Assembly (NCBI RefSeq): GCF_021018895.1
Contig: NC_079376.1
Span: forward strand, 12,717,501-12,781,500
Source of the DNA: Seriola aureovittata
Taxonomy: Eukaryota; Chordata; Actinopteri; Carangiformes; Carangidae
Reading direction: 5' to 3'
Length of the DNA stretch: 64,000 nucleotides
The notes under the pieces are model-generated. The model searched no databases. It saw only the letters and a program-made list of their open reading frames with translations, and was not told the DNA's origin. Shown here in pieces: positions 48,513 to 62,232 of this stretch. The first letter of the stretch is position 1, and each line of letters starts with the position of its first letter. The translations under genes were made by a program, and so were the position numbers.

Positions 48513-51132
48513 TCTTGTGTTCCCCCTCTTGGTATCATCAAATCATAAGCAACATTGTTGGAATTCAGTAAAACATCGGGACTAATCTGCTCATGTAGAT
48601 GTTTTCAATGTCCACTTTCATTACAATCCAGAGATGTGCCTGCAAATAAGCCATATTACATTGGAGGTGAACACGAAGACACTTTTCTTGGTTCATTGTG
48701 GATAGATTAAAAAGATAAATCCTACAGAGTGGCAACAGAGGGGGGTCAACCAGGAGCTTTAAGAGACCAAGAAATGTGATGATGCCTCTTGATTCATCCT
48801 CTAGATAAGAGCTATAGAACCCAAAGAAATGCCTCCAATGGCGCTTGGCTGTCACAGGTGGAGTTTTGAATGGCAGGTTCATTCTCTCATGTGAAGGCTT
48901 TTCTGTTAGAGCTCAAAAGAGCTAATTAAAAGGGACTATGGACCTGGCTGCGGGGTGTTTCTCATTATAGTCACATATAGGACCTAACCTGAATTTTTAC
49001 AGGTTAAGCATGTGCTAGTAACAGATCGCTACTTCAACCTTGGAGACTCATGGCTGCTCTTCCTCATCTTTCTGACACTGATAAAGAAACAATAAACACA
49101 TCCATTCCATACGGATATAGAAACAATTCACGCATTTATATGATCAATGGGAAGATGAGTAACATGGGGAGAGCATTTTATTCTACGCATCCTGGATCTG
49201 TGAGGTCAGTTAATGCAGTCCACGGCGAGGACAGTTTGGCTCAGCTGGACATATGAGATATTTATAGATCCAGCCTCCCTGTGGATTGATTGTCTGGTGG
49301 GTTGTTCTTTATTGATCCGAGTTTCAGGAAACAAACACACCACAGGTCAGACAGCCACGCACACCTTGAGAATGTGGACGCTGGAAATGTTGTACACAGG
49401 TAGTAGAGGTGGCAGTGAGTGAAAAAGCAACAGCACATGGGCACAGTATATTTGATTTAGATTCAGTGCGTGATGCTCCGGGGCTTGAAGGGCTGACATT
49501 CAAATTAGGGTTTGGAAGTAGAGATTTAAAACTATATAAATTATAGCCTACTGAGCAGCTGAATGTCCTGCACATTGCTCCTCTCGTTTCCTTCTTTTGT
49601 TCCAACCGATGTCTGGGGGCCCGTGTTCCCCAGTGGGTGTAAGGTGGCGCCCGTGTTGCGTTTTAATTTCTCTTGTTTTTAGGCAGCAGACCCCATCACT
49701 GTCAATGGCCCAAATAATAACGTTTTATTGGTGCACACGGTGCAGCTTGCTGATGCTACTCAGCCATTAAGATGAGGTAGAGACAGAGAAAGAGAGAAAG
49801 AGAGGCCTCAGTGCCCCCGCTGCTATAATTTAGGGCACTCTTATCCATGCCATCAGCTCAGATTGTAATTCAAGAAGCAACAGTGTGGAGGGCTCGGTCC
49901 TTTTTTATGCACAGCCATTACTGGGGTGGTGAGATACAGTAGTGGCTTTTAGCACAGGAGAGGCCAGACATAGATGGGTCGTCCAAGTGTTTTACAATTG
50001 AATGTGCTAAACCGCTGCCACCATGCAGCCACACAGGCAGGGATGGGACCTGATTCAGGTCTTTCTCTCCCGCCCCCTCCTGCTGTCCTCTGCTCTGGGC
50101 CTCAGTGATGGGCAGAGAGGACCGGGGCTGTTATCCCCTCTGGTAATTACCACCATTAAAGCTAATCCTGGTCCAATTCAGGCTGCTTTTGTTTTGAGCT
50201 TTATCTCTTCAGTGCTGGAGAGTTTCTCCTTTCAGAGCAGCGCACAAAGACACAGTTTTTAGAGTTGGTAATTATCTGTTATATACTCTCTGCTGGGAAT
50301 AGGATGAAAAATACTTGAGATGGACAGGAGCATATCTGCTCTCTCTCTCTCTCTTTCTTGCACACTGCCTCTCTTTCCCTCCATCTACTCTCACAATCGT
50401 TCACCTCTTTCTCCTCCTCTTTCTCTTTTGCCCCCTTTTTTTTATTCAGGATGACAAAAAAGATAATTGTTAAATTCTGTGCTGGATGTTATTGAGAGAT
50501 TAACAAGCTTGAGCGTGAATTTATCAATCTCTGTGACAATACTGCGATAAATGTAATTATATTTAGTACTTATTAGCATGATGGTAATGCTGGCCCCTAA
50601 TTTTCCACTGTAATTGCGGCTCTATTTTTACGAGGTGTTAACTGCTATTAATCACATTGATGATTCAGTAAATGTAGCGCAAAGATTTCCATTCAATTCC
50701 ATTTCCTCTGACCTATCTCTCAGCAGATCTGTCTCTTATCAAAGGAATAAAAGTTCATTGTTACATAAAAGAAGAAAGAGAGAAAGAGAGCGCTCTTTCC
50801 ATGCAGAACCTGTTTTAATGGATTTTTTTCCCCATCCTTTTCACCAAATCAAACTCAGTGTCATAATTTTCAATTTTCCCGTTTTCACCGCCACCGTATT
50901 TTTTCCTTTTTTTTTTATCTTATGAGCTGGCAAATTGTCAACTGTCAAAGTTAAAGTGACACCCTTCAGCTGGAAATAGACCGGTCCTCGGATAAGAATA
51001 ATATCTGACTGATAAATATGCTATGCGTGTGTGATGGAAGGGCTGTTACACTAATCATTGCGAGTATTGTGATACCATGTCCTGTGCACTGTATTAATGC
51101 TGGTAACAGTATTTTTACCAATCATACTACTA

Positions 51133-51133
51133 T

Positions 51134-51165
<32 letters not shown>

Positions 51166-51187
51166 CACACACACACACACACGCACA
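51133..51187 (+). repeat. (CA)n microsatellite
   Basis: CA tract of about 55 bp with two ACGC interruptions. Confidence 0.95.
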
Positions 51188-52475
51188 GTCGTCTTCCACT
51201 CCCATATGAGAGGAATGGCTGCCTTTGCACATCTTTAATAAGCACCATCTGACTAGTAGAATCAACAACAGAGTTGGTGTGATAGGCAGCATGAATCCAA
51301 ATGCCCTTGTTATAACCAGCAGCACACTGCACCAGCTTTCCTCCAGCATGTCATCACTTTGTTTCAGTTGCCCACTCGCAGCTCGTCTTCACTCCAGATG
51401 GCACTTCACTTCCTGGTCCTGGGCCTGCTGTGCTGGGACCCTCTCTGATTGGTCAGCACACCTGCTCCCCCACTGCCTGAGAGATGATTGACAGGTGCCT
51501 TCCCCAAACAGAGGCCCTGCTGCCGCTGACATTCTGTTGTTGAGTGACAGCCCCCACGGTGTTGGGCTCCCCGCTGATGATTCTGGGCATGACATCATTA
51601 GTTTTTCTCTATCAAACAGCTGTTCTTGATTCCTGGTGTTCATAAAATCAGGCGTCTGATTCTACACTGGGTGTAAATAACATTAATTAGGCTTTGCATG
51701 GGTTGCACAAATCAGAACTGGCTGAATGCGTCGCATGTTTGTTGAAGTGGTAAATCAAGGCTTGCTTTCAGCACATAACCTTATTCATTTGTAACAAATT
51801 ACAAGGATGAAGTAACCAACAAATTTATTTTTGTATCGTACTGCAAAAAAAAAAAGAAAAAAAAAGAACCATTTCACTTGTGCAACAGAAAACAAGGGAA
51901 GCACTCTATATGGCACTATAGTGAAAAACTCCTACTGTACTATAGTGAAAATTACCAAATAAATAATGTTGAATAAAATTTGTCCAACTTATCTGAGGAA
52001 AACATCCTGTTATATCTTGAAAGTGGTCAGAAAATTAAATTTTGAGCATTTCCATTTCCATGACAACTAAGGAAACTGTAGAGATAATGGACTGTGGGGT
52101 GAGTTTGCTTTCTTATGTAATTTATTCCAATACAGAAACATCCCAAAGTACAACCTAAAAATATTACCATACTGTTAAGTCAACAGTCTCAGCAGACTAG
52201 TTATTGCAGGGATGTTGTAATATGTTATATTGCATTACATTGCACAGGGGTTTCTGTTTTTCTGGTCACACAGCTCAAAGCTTGATAATATCCATTTCTG
52301 TCGGGCTGCTCTTTCTCCAGTGGAGAGGGAATAAGAGAATGCCACCTGTGCTGACGGCTTCGGTTGACGAGGCTGAGTGACAGGAAGAGGGCTGAGTGGT
52401 CAGACCATTGGAGGCCGCGGCAGCATGGTCCTCAAGCCTTGGCCAGATGGTAGGCTTCAGGTGTGTATCTGTGTT

Positions 52476-52515
52476 CGTGTGTGTTTGTGTGTGTGTGTGT
52501 GTGTGTGCGTGCGTG
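52476..52515 (+). repeat. (TG)n microsatellite
   Basis: TG units with GTTTGT near the start, ending GCGTGCGTG. Confidence 0.93.
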
Positions 52516-54130
52516 GCTCAGGGATCTCCGGGAAGGAAGGAAAGCATACATCAGTGTCTGTGTATCTCCGAGGAACAGTCAACACAGGTAGCTAATGGGT
52601 ACACTGCCACAGACACCCGCGGGCATCCTCGGGCAATGCACTGGCACAGCGCCAGCAGGAATCAAGCCTGTCATCATTCAGGCCACAGGCAGAGACAGGC
52701 ATAAGGAGAGTGTTTAGTTTTTTTATCTTCCTTTTTTTATTTTGGGAGGAGGAATGACGCCGTGGATGCTGTCCCATTCCCGGAAGGATGAAAAAATAAA
52801 TAATAAATAAATAAATCCGGATTTTTTTTTTTTTTTTCCCAAGCCATCATCCACTTCACCTCACACCAGCCCTGAAAACACAAATTATTCCAATTTGCCG
52901 GGCCGGTCTAGAGTACTGCAAGCTAACCGAGGCCATTCCATTGTGTCTAATTATTGAGACCATCCTGACAAGAGGCGACTTCGTTTCATGTCGTTGTCAC
53001 CTCATTCCTGTGTCCACAAGGCATTTGAATTGTTATGGTGTTGGTGTCCTTTTTTTGTCACTTCTCTAAATCTGATTATAAAGTATGTTTCTTATTCTGC
53101 CGAGATTAGCCATCTGGCTGTGGGATGCAGGGAGGGAATCTCTCTGCTTGTTAGTGACTGGCTTTCACAGCTCTCCCTCCACTGAGCTCAAAGCTTGCTG
53201 AGTGACACTGCTGCCCACTCACACAGACAAAAATACCCCGCTAACTGGATGGCATATGTGAGACATTCACCACAGGGTACAGCTCCGTGTGTGCCTATGT
53301 GTGTGTACAACAGAAAGACAGACTGTGGGTGAACGAATAAGAGAGACAGCAGGAAAACAGGCAGAAAAGTGCCCCCCCTCCACCCTTTTCTGCAGACTAA
53401 TACCTTGTCAATTGGTGGTGGGGGGAGAGAGAGTGAGAGAGAAGGGGAAGGGGGGGGGTGAATTAACTTACATGCAGAGAAAACTTGGCTGATGGCTTTC
53501 TGAGATAAACTGAACCCCCAAGTGAAAGTCCAGGACATCTTTTCCTCAGAGGGTTATGTGGGAAAGTGTGAATATTTGTCCAAACATGGTGCTGAAAGCT
53601 GTGAGCGGCGAGCACATGTGGGAAAGGTGGGCTGAAATATGTTGGACAAATTGGACTTTGTCAGCTCTGCCTGCTAAGCTCTTCAGATGGTCTAATTGAA
53701 CCTGACATGACTTTACTTCTGCGGCTTCCTCTTTGGCTCGGCCTCTATTTGTCTTCTCGCTCATGCTATAGTCATTAGCCTTGTTCGTCTCATTGTCCTG
53801 CTGTGCTGCTAAAACACGCATCCGCTTAATAAAGCCTTCATTGTGAGTGATACAGTAGCACCTCTATGATCGAAAATAAATTGTCTTTTTACTGGAAGAG
53901 TGTGAAACTCGGCTGGAAAAAGTGTGAAATCTCCGCAAATACTGGTGGAATTAACTAAGCCAATTTAATGCCACAATGAAGAATTCATTTGGCTGTCATC
54001 GTATTTGGAGTTCCTGGGGCGGGGAGATTTAGTTTTTGCAACTTTTCCTTGCCAATCAGAAAATGAAAACACAAACTTGTTCTTTCTCCGGAGTGTAGGT
54101 TACATAAAGAAACAGTTTTACAGCCTTAGA

Positions 54131-54131
<1 letters not shown>

Positions 54132-54176
<45 letters not shown>
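54132..54176 (+). repeat. (CA)n microsatellite
   Basis: Pure CA tract of about 45 bp. Confidence 0.96.
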
Positions 54177-54182
<6 letters not shown>

Positions 54183-54269
54183 GCTGCCCCATCTTGTATG
54201 AAAAGAAAGTGCATTATTTAAGGTAAATAAATCACAATGTCAACAGAATGGTAAAAGGGAAACAGCATT

Positions 54270-54283
54270 TCAACAGGGGGCGC
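54270..54283 (+). promoter_or_regulatory. Weaker CTCF-type motif
   Basis: TCAACAGGGGGCGC matches 12 of 14 positions of CCASYAGRKGGCRS (differences at positions 1 and 4). The highly informative AGGGGGCG core is intact. It lies between the two CA tracts at 54.1 and 54.4 kb. Confidence 0.25.
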
Positions 54284-54360
54284 CACACTGTAAATCCAGA
54301 CTTAAAATACTGCACAGCACAGTAAAGTGAGGACGTGCTCACAGGAGGCAGCTGGTTTAT

Positions 54361-54369
54361 TCACACACA

Positions 54370-54406
<37 letters not shown>
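54361..54406 (+). repeat. (CA)n microsatellite
   Basis: CA tract with one CTCA interruption near the start. Confidence 0.95.
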
Positions 54407-54409
<3 letters not shown>

Positions 54410-56921
54410 GCATTCGGTGCCTGCTAAGAGTTAAAAACAAGTCACCTCTCTGACATTTACGCAGGGCTGCTGCTTCTTTTCAGATGCACTGTGGGATATG
54501 ACAATACCCGCGGCAGGAGAGGCATTGAAAAGACTTCTGGGGAGACAGGAAGCCTCCACGAGCATGGTGCACCTGGACTACCTAAACAACCAGCACAAAA
54601 AGACCCACTTGATTGAGTGAATGTGGGAGGACAATGAGCACAATAAAATAAATGGAGTGGTGAAACAATGCCAAATGATGTCACCTGGCAGTCAACTGGA
54701 CCCCTGCCACAGTGTTGGTTTGGCTGGCCTGCGCTGTCTGTAACAAGTCTCCTACTCTGCACCGTGTTTATGCTCCAATTTCCTCGGCTACAAAGTACCA
54801 TTTTCCAAATCTGGTTTTTCTCTTTTTTTTTTTTCTTCTTTTTTTTTTTTTTCACTGGCTGAAAAGGCACAGTGAGTGAGTAATTCTTGCTGTTTGGATG
54901 GCTTACCAATGCAATTTTTCAAAACACACTTCACAGATACTACTGCTGCCATCAAAGACCCCCAGAGGAACATTAGCATAGAGGAGTGTTTATACTTTGC
55001 ATCGATAGTCCATTTACTCTGGCAAACATCAAAGAGCAGAATATCAGCTTTGTTGAATGCCATTTACTGTGGCACGAGATATTTTGATGGAACACGCTGA
55101 ATGTTATCTCCATGCCTCCTCTCCGCTGAGAGGAAAGCTGCAGAGAAATTATAAGGGCTGGAAGTTACAAAACAACATAATCAAATAAATAAAAAGGAAG
55201 TTGATCTTGACATCCCCGGCTGATAAGGATTCACTTTTGCCTTTAGCTTGAAATATCCTCCTCTGTGCACTAAACAGATGCCACATGATGGAACTGACTA
55301 AAAATCGTTCACAGCCAACATTGACTTGCATACGCCAAAACCATACTAACATACTAATCCTCATGCAGCTGCTAATCACTGCGGCCACATTCTCAGCACT
55401 TTGCTGCTCTGCGTCCAGGTTGGCTGATTTGATGAGTATCAGATAGCCTGGACCTAAGCTTCCTGTGTTGCCTCTCCATTTGGTTCCCATTTAACCTGTC
55501 TCACAGCCAATAAAAGACCTAGTCAATTACAACAAACCGGGAACTTCATATGCAGGAAATAGGCCAATTACATTAAACCCGGAGAGCTCCTGCAGCCAGC
55601 GATCTAGGGGTTAAATGGGAAAAAAAAAAGAAAGAAAATATGTAAAGAGGCAGGGAGTCAAGCAGGAACGGCAGCAGTTTTGGGTTTCAATCTGCCAGTT
55701 AATCTTCAAACAGCAAGCTGGCAGTGTGCTGGTCACTGATAAAGGCCCTGGTCTGTCATCACACAGCCTCACCTCCAGTCACTCAGCCCTCCTGTCAGGA
55801 CGTCATCTGGAATCTGGGAAACAGCTAAGGGCAAGGAGAGAAAGGCCACAGAGAGACAGCGGGTGGAGGGGAGGATCCGCGTTTGTGTGTGTTGGCGCGC
55901 ACGCCGCGTCTGCTCAGCTCCCCGTCTGTGCACGGTGGTGTTTGTGTCTACGTGAGCCTGCCCGCCTGTCTGTATATAAATGTGCTGTTTTTTTTTTTTT
56001 TGCTCGCACATGTCTGTGGCGTGACCCCTGTCCAGACCCTCCCCTCGCTCCCTCCCTCCCTCCCCTTTCCTCTCGCCCTCCCCAACATGCACACGCTCAC
56101 ACATATACATACCCACAGCTCAGGTCTGCGTCGTAAAATCAAACGCTGATTGTGTGATCATGGGTAATTGTGTGAGGAGAGGCCATAAAGTCTAAAAAGA
56201 GGGTGTATTAGTGTTTTGTGGCTGTGTTTTATGAGAAGGTGCGCTTTTACGTCTGGGGATGGCTGTGCTGAAAGGTGAGAAGGGGAGGTATCAAAGAGCT
56301 GACTTTGTTGTTTAAAGACAGTCCCCCTGAGGTAGACTGCTGCTGAAAGACAATGTTTACTGCCTGCTGATTGACACTGTAAAGGCACCCAGACGGCACT
56401 GAAGAACTAATTGGATGTGGCAGAAAGAGTCACCCATCTTGATGTCTGTAGAACTTCATTATTAATTTTGACATAAGATGATTCAAGGTTCACACGTCTG
56501 ATTTGGAGAACTTAATTCAGTCGGCAAACATTATTTCAAACATGAATTTCTGAAGTAATTCTGCTGACTGACACCTCCAAAGATGCTTAATTTCTCCTCA
56601 GTACTTGCTGTAAAATGGGGGGGTGAAAAAGGAGGCTGCATGTTTGCGGATCAATTCCCCAGCCATAGACTAATATTGCCTTTCTGTCAATTGTACTTTT
56701 ATATTGATTTGATAAATATATATGATCTTTATATGTCAGGGATCAATATATTCTCCATTACTGTTCAAGTTATTCCACAATATTTAATGTTTATTGCAAA
56801 TAAGAGCTATAGCAGACACAGTGTGTGAGTAATAATACAAAGTGGTACTTCTAGTGATTAGACCTAATAATTGTGTTTCTTCTTATGTTTCTTGTCTCTC
56901 TCCCTATAATCTTCTTTTCAG

Positions 56922-57038
56922 AAGCACCTGAATAGGCGCTTTTATGCCAGCAGCTTGCTGCTTATATATGTAGCCGATTTGCATTCAGCCAAGATTAGTC
57001 GCTTATCCTTGCTCTGTGACCTCCAGCGTAAACATTAA
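56922..57038 (+). other. Candidate exon after a strong acceptor (low confidence)
   Basis: A long pyrimidine run (CTTGTCTCTCTCCC…CTTCTTTTCAG, ending at 56921) is a textbook 3' splice site. The only frame open after it reads KHLNRRFYASSLLLIYVADL… for 38 codons to TAA (57036-57038). A weak donor (CAGC|GTAAAC) lies at 57028. The peptide is not recognised. It could be a terminal or non-coding RNA exon. The text after the AG also holds GATTTGCAT, an octamer-like motif, so a conserved non-coding element is an alternative. Confidence 0.15.
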
Positions 57039-57490
57039 TTGTGTGATACTTTTAGGAGCGCCGATCAGATACGGGCTCTTCAGAACATGGTGTAGCATGT
57101 GCAAATGATTTACACTCTCAAACCAAGGTTGCCCAGTGTGCGTTCTGTGTGTAATTTCTTGCTGCATGTACACAAATGGACCATTGGCAGTGGGTGGGAT
57201 AAAGGCTGATTTACTGTGTAAGGTCTTGAAGTGATGCCACGCTGCCACGGGGAGAATTACTGACCTAGAACTTTGGATATTGACGGGCGTTTGTGTATTC
57301 GCAGAGTGAGGCTGCACGTATACTTGTAGGTGCATATATGTGTAGATTTATATGCATGTTCTGCCGTAGCTTCGGTTGAGACAGTGTATTACAGATTCTG
57401 TATCCGGTGATTCTGCGATGCCTGCAGAAACGATTACAGTGCTTTTGCTTGCCATGTCCTCTTATAAATACATAGAAGTACCTCTCTATA

Positions 57491-57538
<48 letters not shown>
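57491..57538 (+). repeat. (TG)n microsatellite
   Basis: Nearly pure TG of about 45 bp. Confidence 0.96.
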
Positions 57539-58774
57539 AAATGCTAGTCTTCCAAAATCACAGACTGTGATCTGAAATAAGATCAAAGATTTCCCACAAT
57601 CCTTGTGTCCAGTTCCATGTCAAAGCATTGGCATAACAAGACACAAACAAATCTCTTTTCATTTCGCCGCCTGTAGCACAGACCCGCAGTTCACTTTGTG
57701 ATTAGTTCACTGTATGGCCCTGCATTCAGACAATGTTCTGTTATGTCCTTTTCCCCCCCCCTTCCTCTCTAAGCTCCTAGATCATTTCCAGGCCCTGCAT
57801 CCAATAATATTTGGTGGAGCATACATACACGCTGGCATACTGAGGTGAGTCAGTCAGTCAATCTTTCATTAGGCCCGAGGTGAACAGGGTCACACGCCAC
57901 TCGTTCACTGCACAAGACAAGCAACGCATCTGCTATGGGGTTGATGCTTGGAATGATAATGCCTCCTCCTCCTCTTATTTCAGTCTTTCTCCCCCCCCAT
58001 CACTCCCTCTCTGCTTTCTATCTGTCTGTCTCTCCCTCTGTCTATCTATCTCCTCCTCTCATCAGGAGGCTACCGCCGAATAGGGCAGCAGCATTGTGTG
58101 GGAGGTGATTATGTGTGATCTGCCGACTCAGACTTGACCTTTTCCATGTTATCCCTCAGATTGAAACCAACACTCATGCACTCGCCTCCTCCCATGCTTC
58201 CGCTCTGTTAATGTGACTTTTTTTTTTTTGCTGTCGCTTTAATGTTTCATACATATTTCACCGAGAAGGGACTTTCTGACCACACGCTCTAAAGTAATTG
58301 GCGTGCTCCAGTAGCATTCCATGGCGGGTTAGCGGTATTTCATGTGTCCATGTGCACAATTTTAGCAATTGAGGATTATAATTACAGGTGTGTCCATTTT
58401 AAGTGGACCATGAAATTAATAAATGGTCTTAAATTTTAGACTTATGCAATGAGGAGCCATGAGGAAAAAGTATCTAGCTTTATAAAGGCATTTTATCACT
58501 TAACAATATACTATTCAAATTTATACTCGTCACTGTTTTTAAGAACCTCGAAGAACTGTTGTACCTTGGTTTTGTGTGAAACCAACAGAGCAGCATTTAC
58601 AAGACAGGAGTGAGGACTTAGTAATTCTGAATTTGTGCTGTTAGCATAATTCAGACGCTCTGTGCAATCTTAACTCCACTGTGCATTGTTCTGTGTGCAG
58701 CTCCACCATCCAAAGCAAACGAGACCAACTTGTGTGCAATTTACTCTGTTGTCACGTAGAGATAGCGAACATAC

Positions 58775-58838
<64 letters not shown>
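58775..58838 (+). repeat. (CT)n microsatellite
   Basis: About 64 bp of CT units with TTTCT at either end. Pure pyrimidine strand. Confidence 0.96.
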
Positions 58839-60038
58839 GCGAGCTTTGCTGTCGCAGCAGTTGCTGTCAGTTTGAGCGGTGCCTGCCCCCAAATATAATA
58901 GGGTTTTCTTGACTGCCTCCCCAGGGACTGACTGGCGGTGAAGAATTCACCATGGCTCATTTGGAGCAGTGCAGGGACGGGCTTCATAAAACTAGCTCCT
59001 CCATGTCTCCAGGCAGGTCTGTGGCATTCCAAAGAAGGTGTTAGTTTCACTGATAATACTTTCATGGAAAGACAGCACTTATGGTCTACCGTGTTGTCCA
59101 ATGTCTGCGGCTCTGTCTGTGGCACATGTCACCAGCCTCATTAGCACGTATATGAAGGTTTGTTTTTTTTGTTTTTTTCCATGTGGGTAAACCTGCTAGA
59201 AAAAAAAAAGGTGATTGACTCCTTTCCTTTTGCCAGTAAACGAGTTTTCTTTTATGGTTTTTTTTCTTTCTTTTTCGGTGTGTCACATTTGACATCACAA
59301 ACGTGCCGGAAAACAGGATTAGTAAACAGTAGAAAGCACCATGGCGGCGAGTGACTGTGTCGCAGTTACTTTTTAATATCTTTTACTTCAGTCTCTTCAA
59401 ACTCAACGCCGACTGAATGATGTTGGAGCGCTGCTTCAATGGAGACAGAATTGGAATTTGTGGCTGAGGTGGCAAAGAGTAGCAAAAGTTACCAGCGGGG
59501 GCGACGAGCGTCATAGCATTGCGCCGGAAGAGGGGCGAAAATTAGCGTGTCCACCTAGGTGTCATGTCTCCATCACTGCCGATCGAAGCTGGAGACGATA
59601 AATACCCTTGACTACTGCTGAGTCATTTGACCTGGAAATGAATGCCGATTGTAGCCTTCCACACTGGAGGCAAAAGCCAGATGTTAGTGGGTGTTTGTGG
59701 GTTATTTTGTCCAGTGTGAAAGGGGCAATAGATTGTACTTCATGTAAATCAGATGTCTATTAGAAACACTGTAGATCTCAAACATTGATTAGATTTTTTT
59801 TTTTGCAAATAAATATTCATCATGAATTGTTATCTTACTTTACATTAATAGATTATTATTATTGGATTTTTTTAATGTTAAATAAAAATAGTATAAAACA
59901 TTTATTTTGACTTTGTTTTATTCAGGAAATAGTTCTTCAGCCCTCCACGTACCTAGGGTGTCTCACCTGGTGTGATATTCATCAACGGCCCACTTTCACA
60001 AATGCAAACCCACATGTTCAGGCACACAATGTGAAATA

Positions 60039-60061
60039 CACACACACACACACACACACAC
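60039..60061 (+). repeat. Short (CA)n microsatellite
   Basis: About eleven CA units. Confidence 0.9.
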
Positions 60062-60904
60062 TCCTTAACCACAGGCCAGTATCTGTGGTATGAGGGGTTC
60101 TTGTTGCTAGACAGCTGCATGCCTCGGCCTCTTCACAGCGGTCGACTGAGCTCCGAGGAGCTTGACAAAGAGGCTTAAAGTCCTCCCTAAGTCTCCAGCC
60201 CCTAGGTCGTCTGCATACCCCGAACCCAGCTCTGGAAAAGGCCTGAATGCAAGTTTAGCAGCTATGGTTACACCCCGGCAGACCCCTGCCGCCGCTCTTG
60301 CTTGCATTACCATTTTTTCCCTGGGCTACTTCAGTCTTATAGCCCAGCAACAGGTTCCTCTGGTGCTCTGCTCTTATTTCATAACACGATGAAAGAACTG
60401 ACAGACACACTGCTGCTACTGATGGACTGTAGTCTTTCTCCTGTGTGTGTGAGCATGCAGATCTGTACTTGTGTCTCCGTCTCCACCAGGCCGCGTACAG
60501 ACAGTGGCGCAGTCGTGTTCGACAGTGATTTGAATCTGCATCCTCTCGCATTGTGTTTTTTCCTTTCTTGTTTGTTTTGTTTTGCTTTGCCGGAGTTGTT
60601 CTTTGGCGTGAGGGAAGAGCAGTGAGGAGAGTTTCTTGGCCGGTTACCTTCTGCACTGCGAGTGCCTGTGACACAGCCTCAGTGAAGGGACTGGAGGGTC
60701 GATTATGGATATGGACAATAAATCATCACCCATATCCACCCATGTCTGGGGGCACGGACACAGGAGGGTAGATGAGGGAGAAGGGACTGGTGTGCGTGCA
60801 GACATGTAGACCCACACCATAAATGCAGCACATATAAAGGCGGGAGAGGAACAAATGCACAGGCAATGAGAAACTACTGCAGGCATTTCAGTAAATGAGG
60901 GAGG

Positions 60905-60930
60905 TATGTGTATATGTGCGTGTGTGTGTG

Positions 60931-60973
<43 letters not shown>

Positions 60974-60978
60974 ATGTG
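60905..60978 (+). repeat. (TG)n microsatellite
   Basis: TG units with TATATG and GCG interruptions near the start. Confidence 0.95.
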
Positions 60979-61086
60979 TTCTATACTGGACCAGTTTGTA
61001 CCTGTGTGTATGTCAGTTGTGAGTGTGTGCCTGTGTGGGAGGCAGTATTCAGTGTCGGCAGCTGGAAGTACTCAAGCTGCTGCTGC

Positions 61087-61089
<3 letters not shown>

Positions 61090-61128
<39 letters not shown>
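61090..61128 (+). repeat. (GA)n microsatellite
   Basis: Pure GA run of about 39 bp directly after GCTGCTGCTGCTGCA. Confidence 0.96.
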
Positions 61129-61137
<9 letters not shown>

Positions 61138-61270
61138 GAGAGACGCCTGCACAAGAAAGAGAGGCCAAGAGAGGTACCAGCACAGGCTCCCTCTTTACAG
61201 GGGCTGAGCTCTTGCAGAGTGAAAGCCCCTATAGAAAGAAAGCAGGGTCATCTCAACAGCGCAGCGGCCT

Positions 61271-61322
61271 CGCACACTCGCACGCACACACACACACACA
61301 CACACAGACACACACACCACAC
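61271..61322 (+). repeat. (CA)n microsatellite
   Basis: CGCACACTCGCACG followed by CA units and one CAGA interruption. Confidence 0.94.
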
Positions 61323-62002
61323 ATGCTGGAGCAGAACAACACCAGGGCCAGCGTGAGTGCAGTGAGTGCACAGCAGTCCTCCTCAGGAAGCGGGCCTTGT
61401 TTAGACTTACAGCTATGTGCAAAGAATAATAAGGACCAGGACAATGTTGGTACAGACATGCAACACTCCCCCGTCAGCCTTTTATGTCTGCAGAATCTCC
61501 CTCTTCACTTGGACAGATACTCCCTTTGTGTAATATTGTAGATGAAAGAGGATTAGGCATACCTATGTTATGGTCAGTGCCGAGGCTCCCACCCGGCGAT
61601 GCCAAAACAGTCGGATGAAAGATTTTGTGGTTTTTGAAACTCACTGCAGGTATTTTGCCATGCTCCTTCAGGAAGTTATTCAAGTTCACGTCCTTTCTTT
61701 CTCCCTCTTTTCAAACCTCACTGTCATTCCCTCTGTTTTTTTTTCCCTTCCTCTTTTTTTTTCTGGAGAAAGGTAATGAAGGGGAACCGAGTTACTCGGC
61801 TTAGAAGTGCCAAGCCTGTGATTTTCACTGTGAAGTGTTAAAAGTTACAGTGCACAGCTGAACTTGTATATTCAAGCATTTGGCAGAGTTACAGCTCCCC
61901 AGCTAAGCCACATGTTTCAAAGTTTCAAACTTAACAGCAAAATGAACAGGTGTCTCAGACAAGGTTCCTCTTCTTCTTGGAAAAATATGTTTGTGTATAT
62001 GC

Positions 62003-62152
<150 letters not shown>

Positions 62153-62232
62153 TGTCCTGACCTCCTCTTCTCTCTGTCACATTAAAACAGGCCAGTCAGG
62201 CTCAAGGCCCTTTTTTCTCCCTTTTTACACAG

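Larger units (their letters stand above)
46829..56921. other. Non-coding stretch, no gene recognised
   Basis: No named gene in about 10 kb. Contents: CT-rich block 47330-47400; (TG)n near 47.6-47.7 kb; a 143-codon frame at 47799-48230 without recognisable features; a hairpin at 48492-48512; CT-rich DNA 50338-50440; mixed, conserved-looking DNA at 50090-50190 (GGTAATTACCACCATTAAAG); CA/TG tracts; A/T runs near 51844-51868 and 52822-52839; a GA/G-rich patch 53418-53460; T-runs 54819-54853; a local CpG-rich patch 55875-55935. Frames of 150-173 codons at 54457-54909 (-) and 55615-56136 (+) are composition-driven. Confidence 0.5.

Noticed and set aside
53570..53600. REST/NRSF-like half site (ATGGTGCTGAA) with TTTGTCC upstream
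   Set aside because: The left half is poor and the spacing between halves is not a usual one.
54457..54909. 150-codon minus-strand frame
   Set aside because: It includes a lysine run from a T-homopolymer and the rest is unrecognised.
55615..56136. 173-codon + strand frame
   Set aside because: It starts in an A-rich run and ends in CT/CA-rich sequence; the opposite strand is equally open. No domain.
61023..61541. 172-codon + strand frame
   Set aside because: Much of it translates the GA and CA microsatellites.
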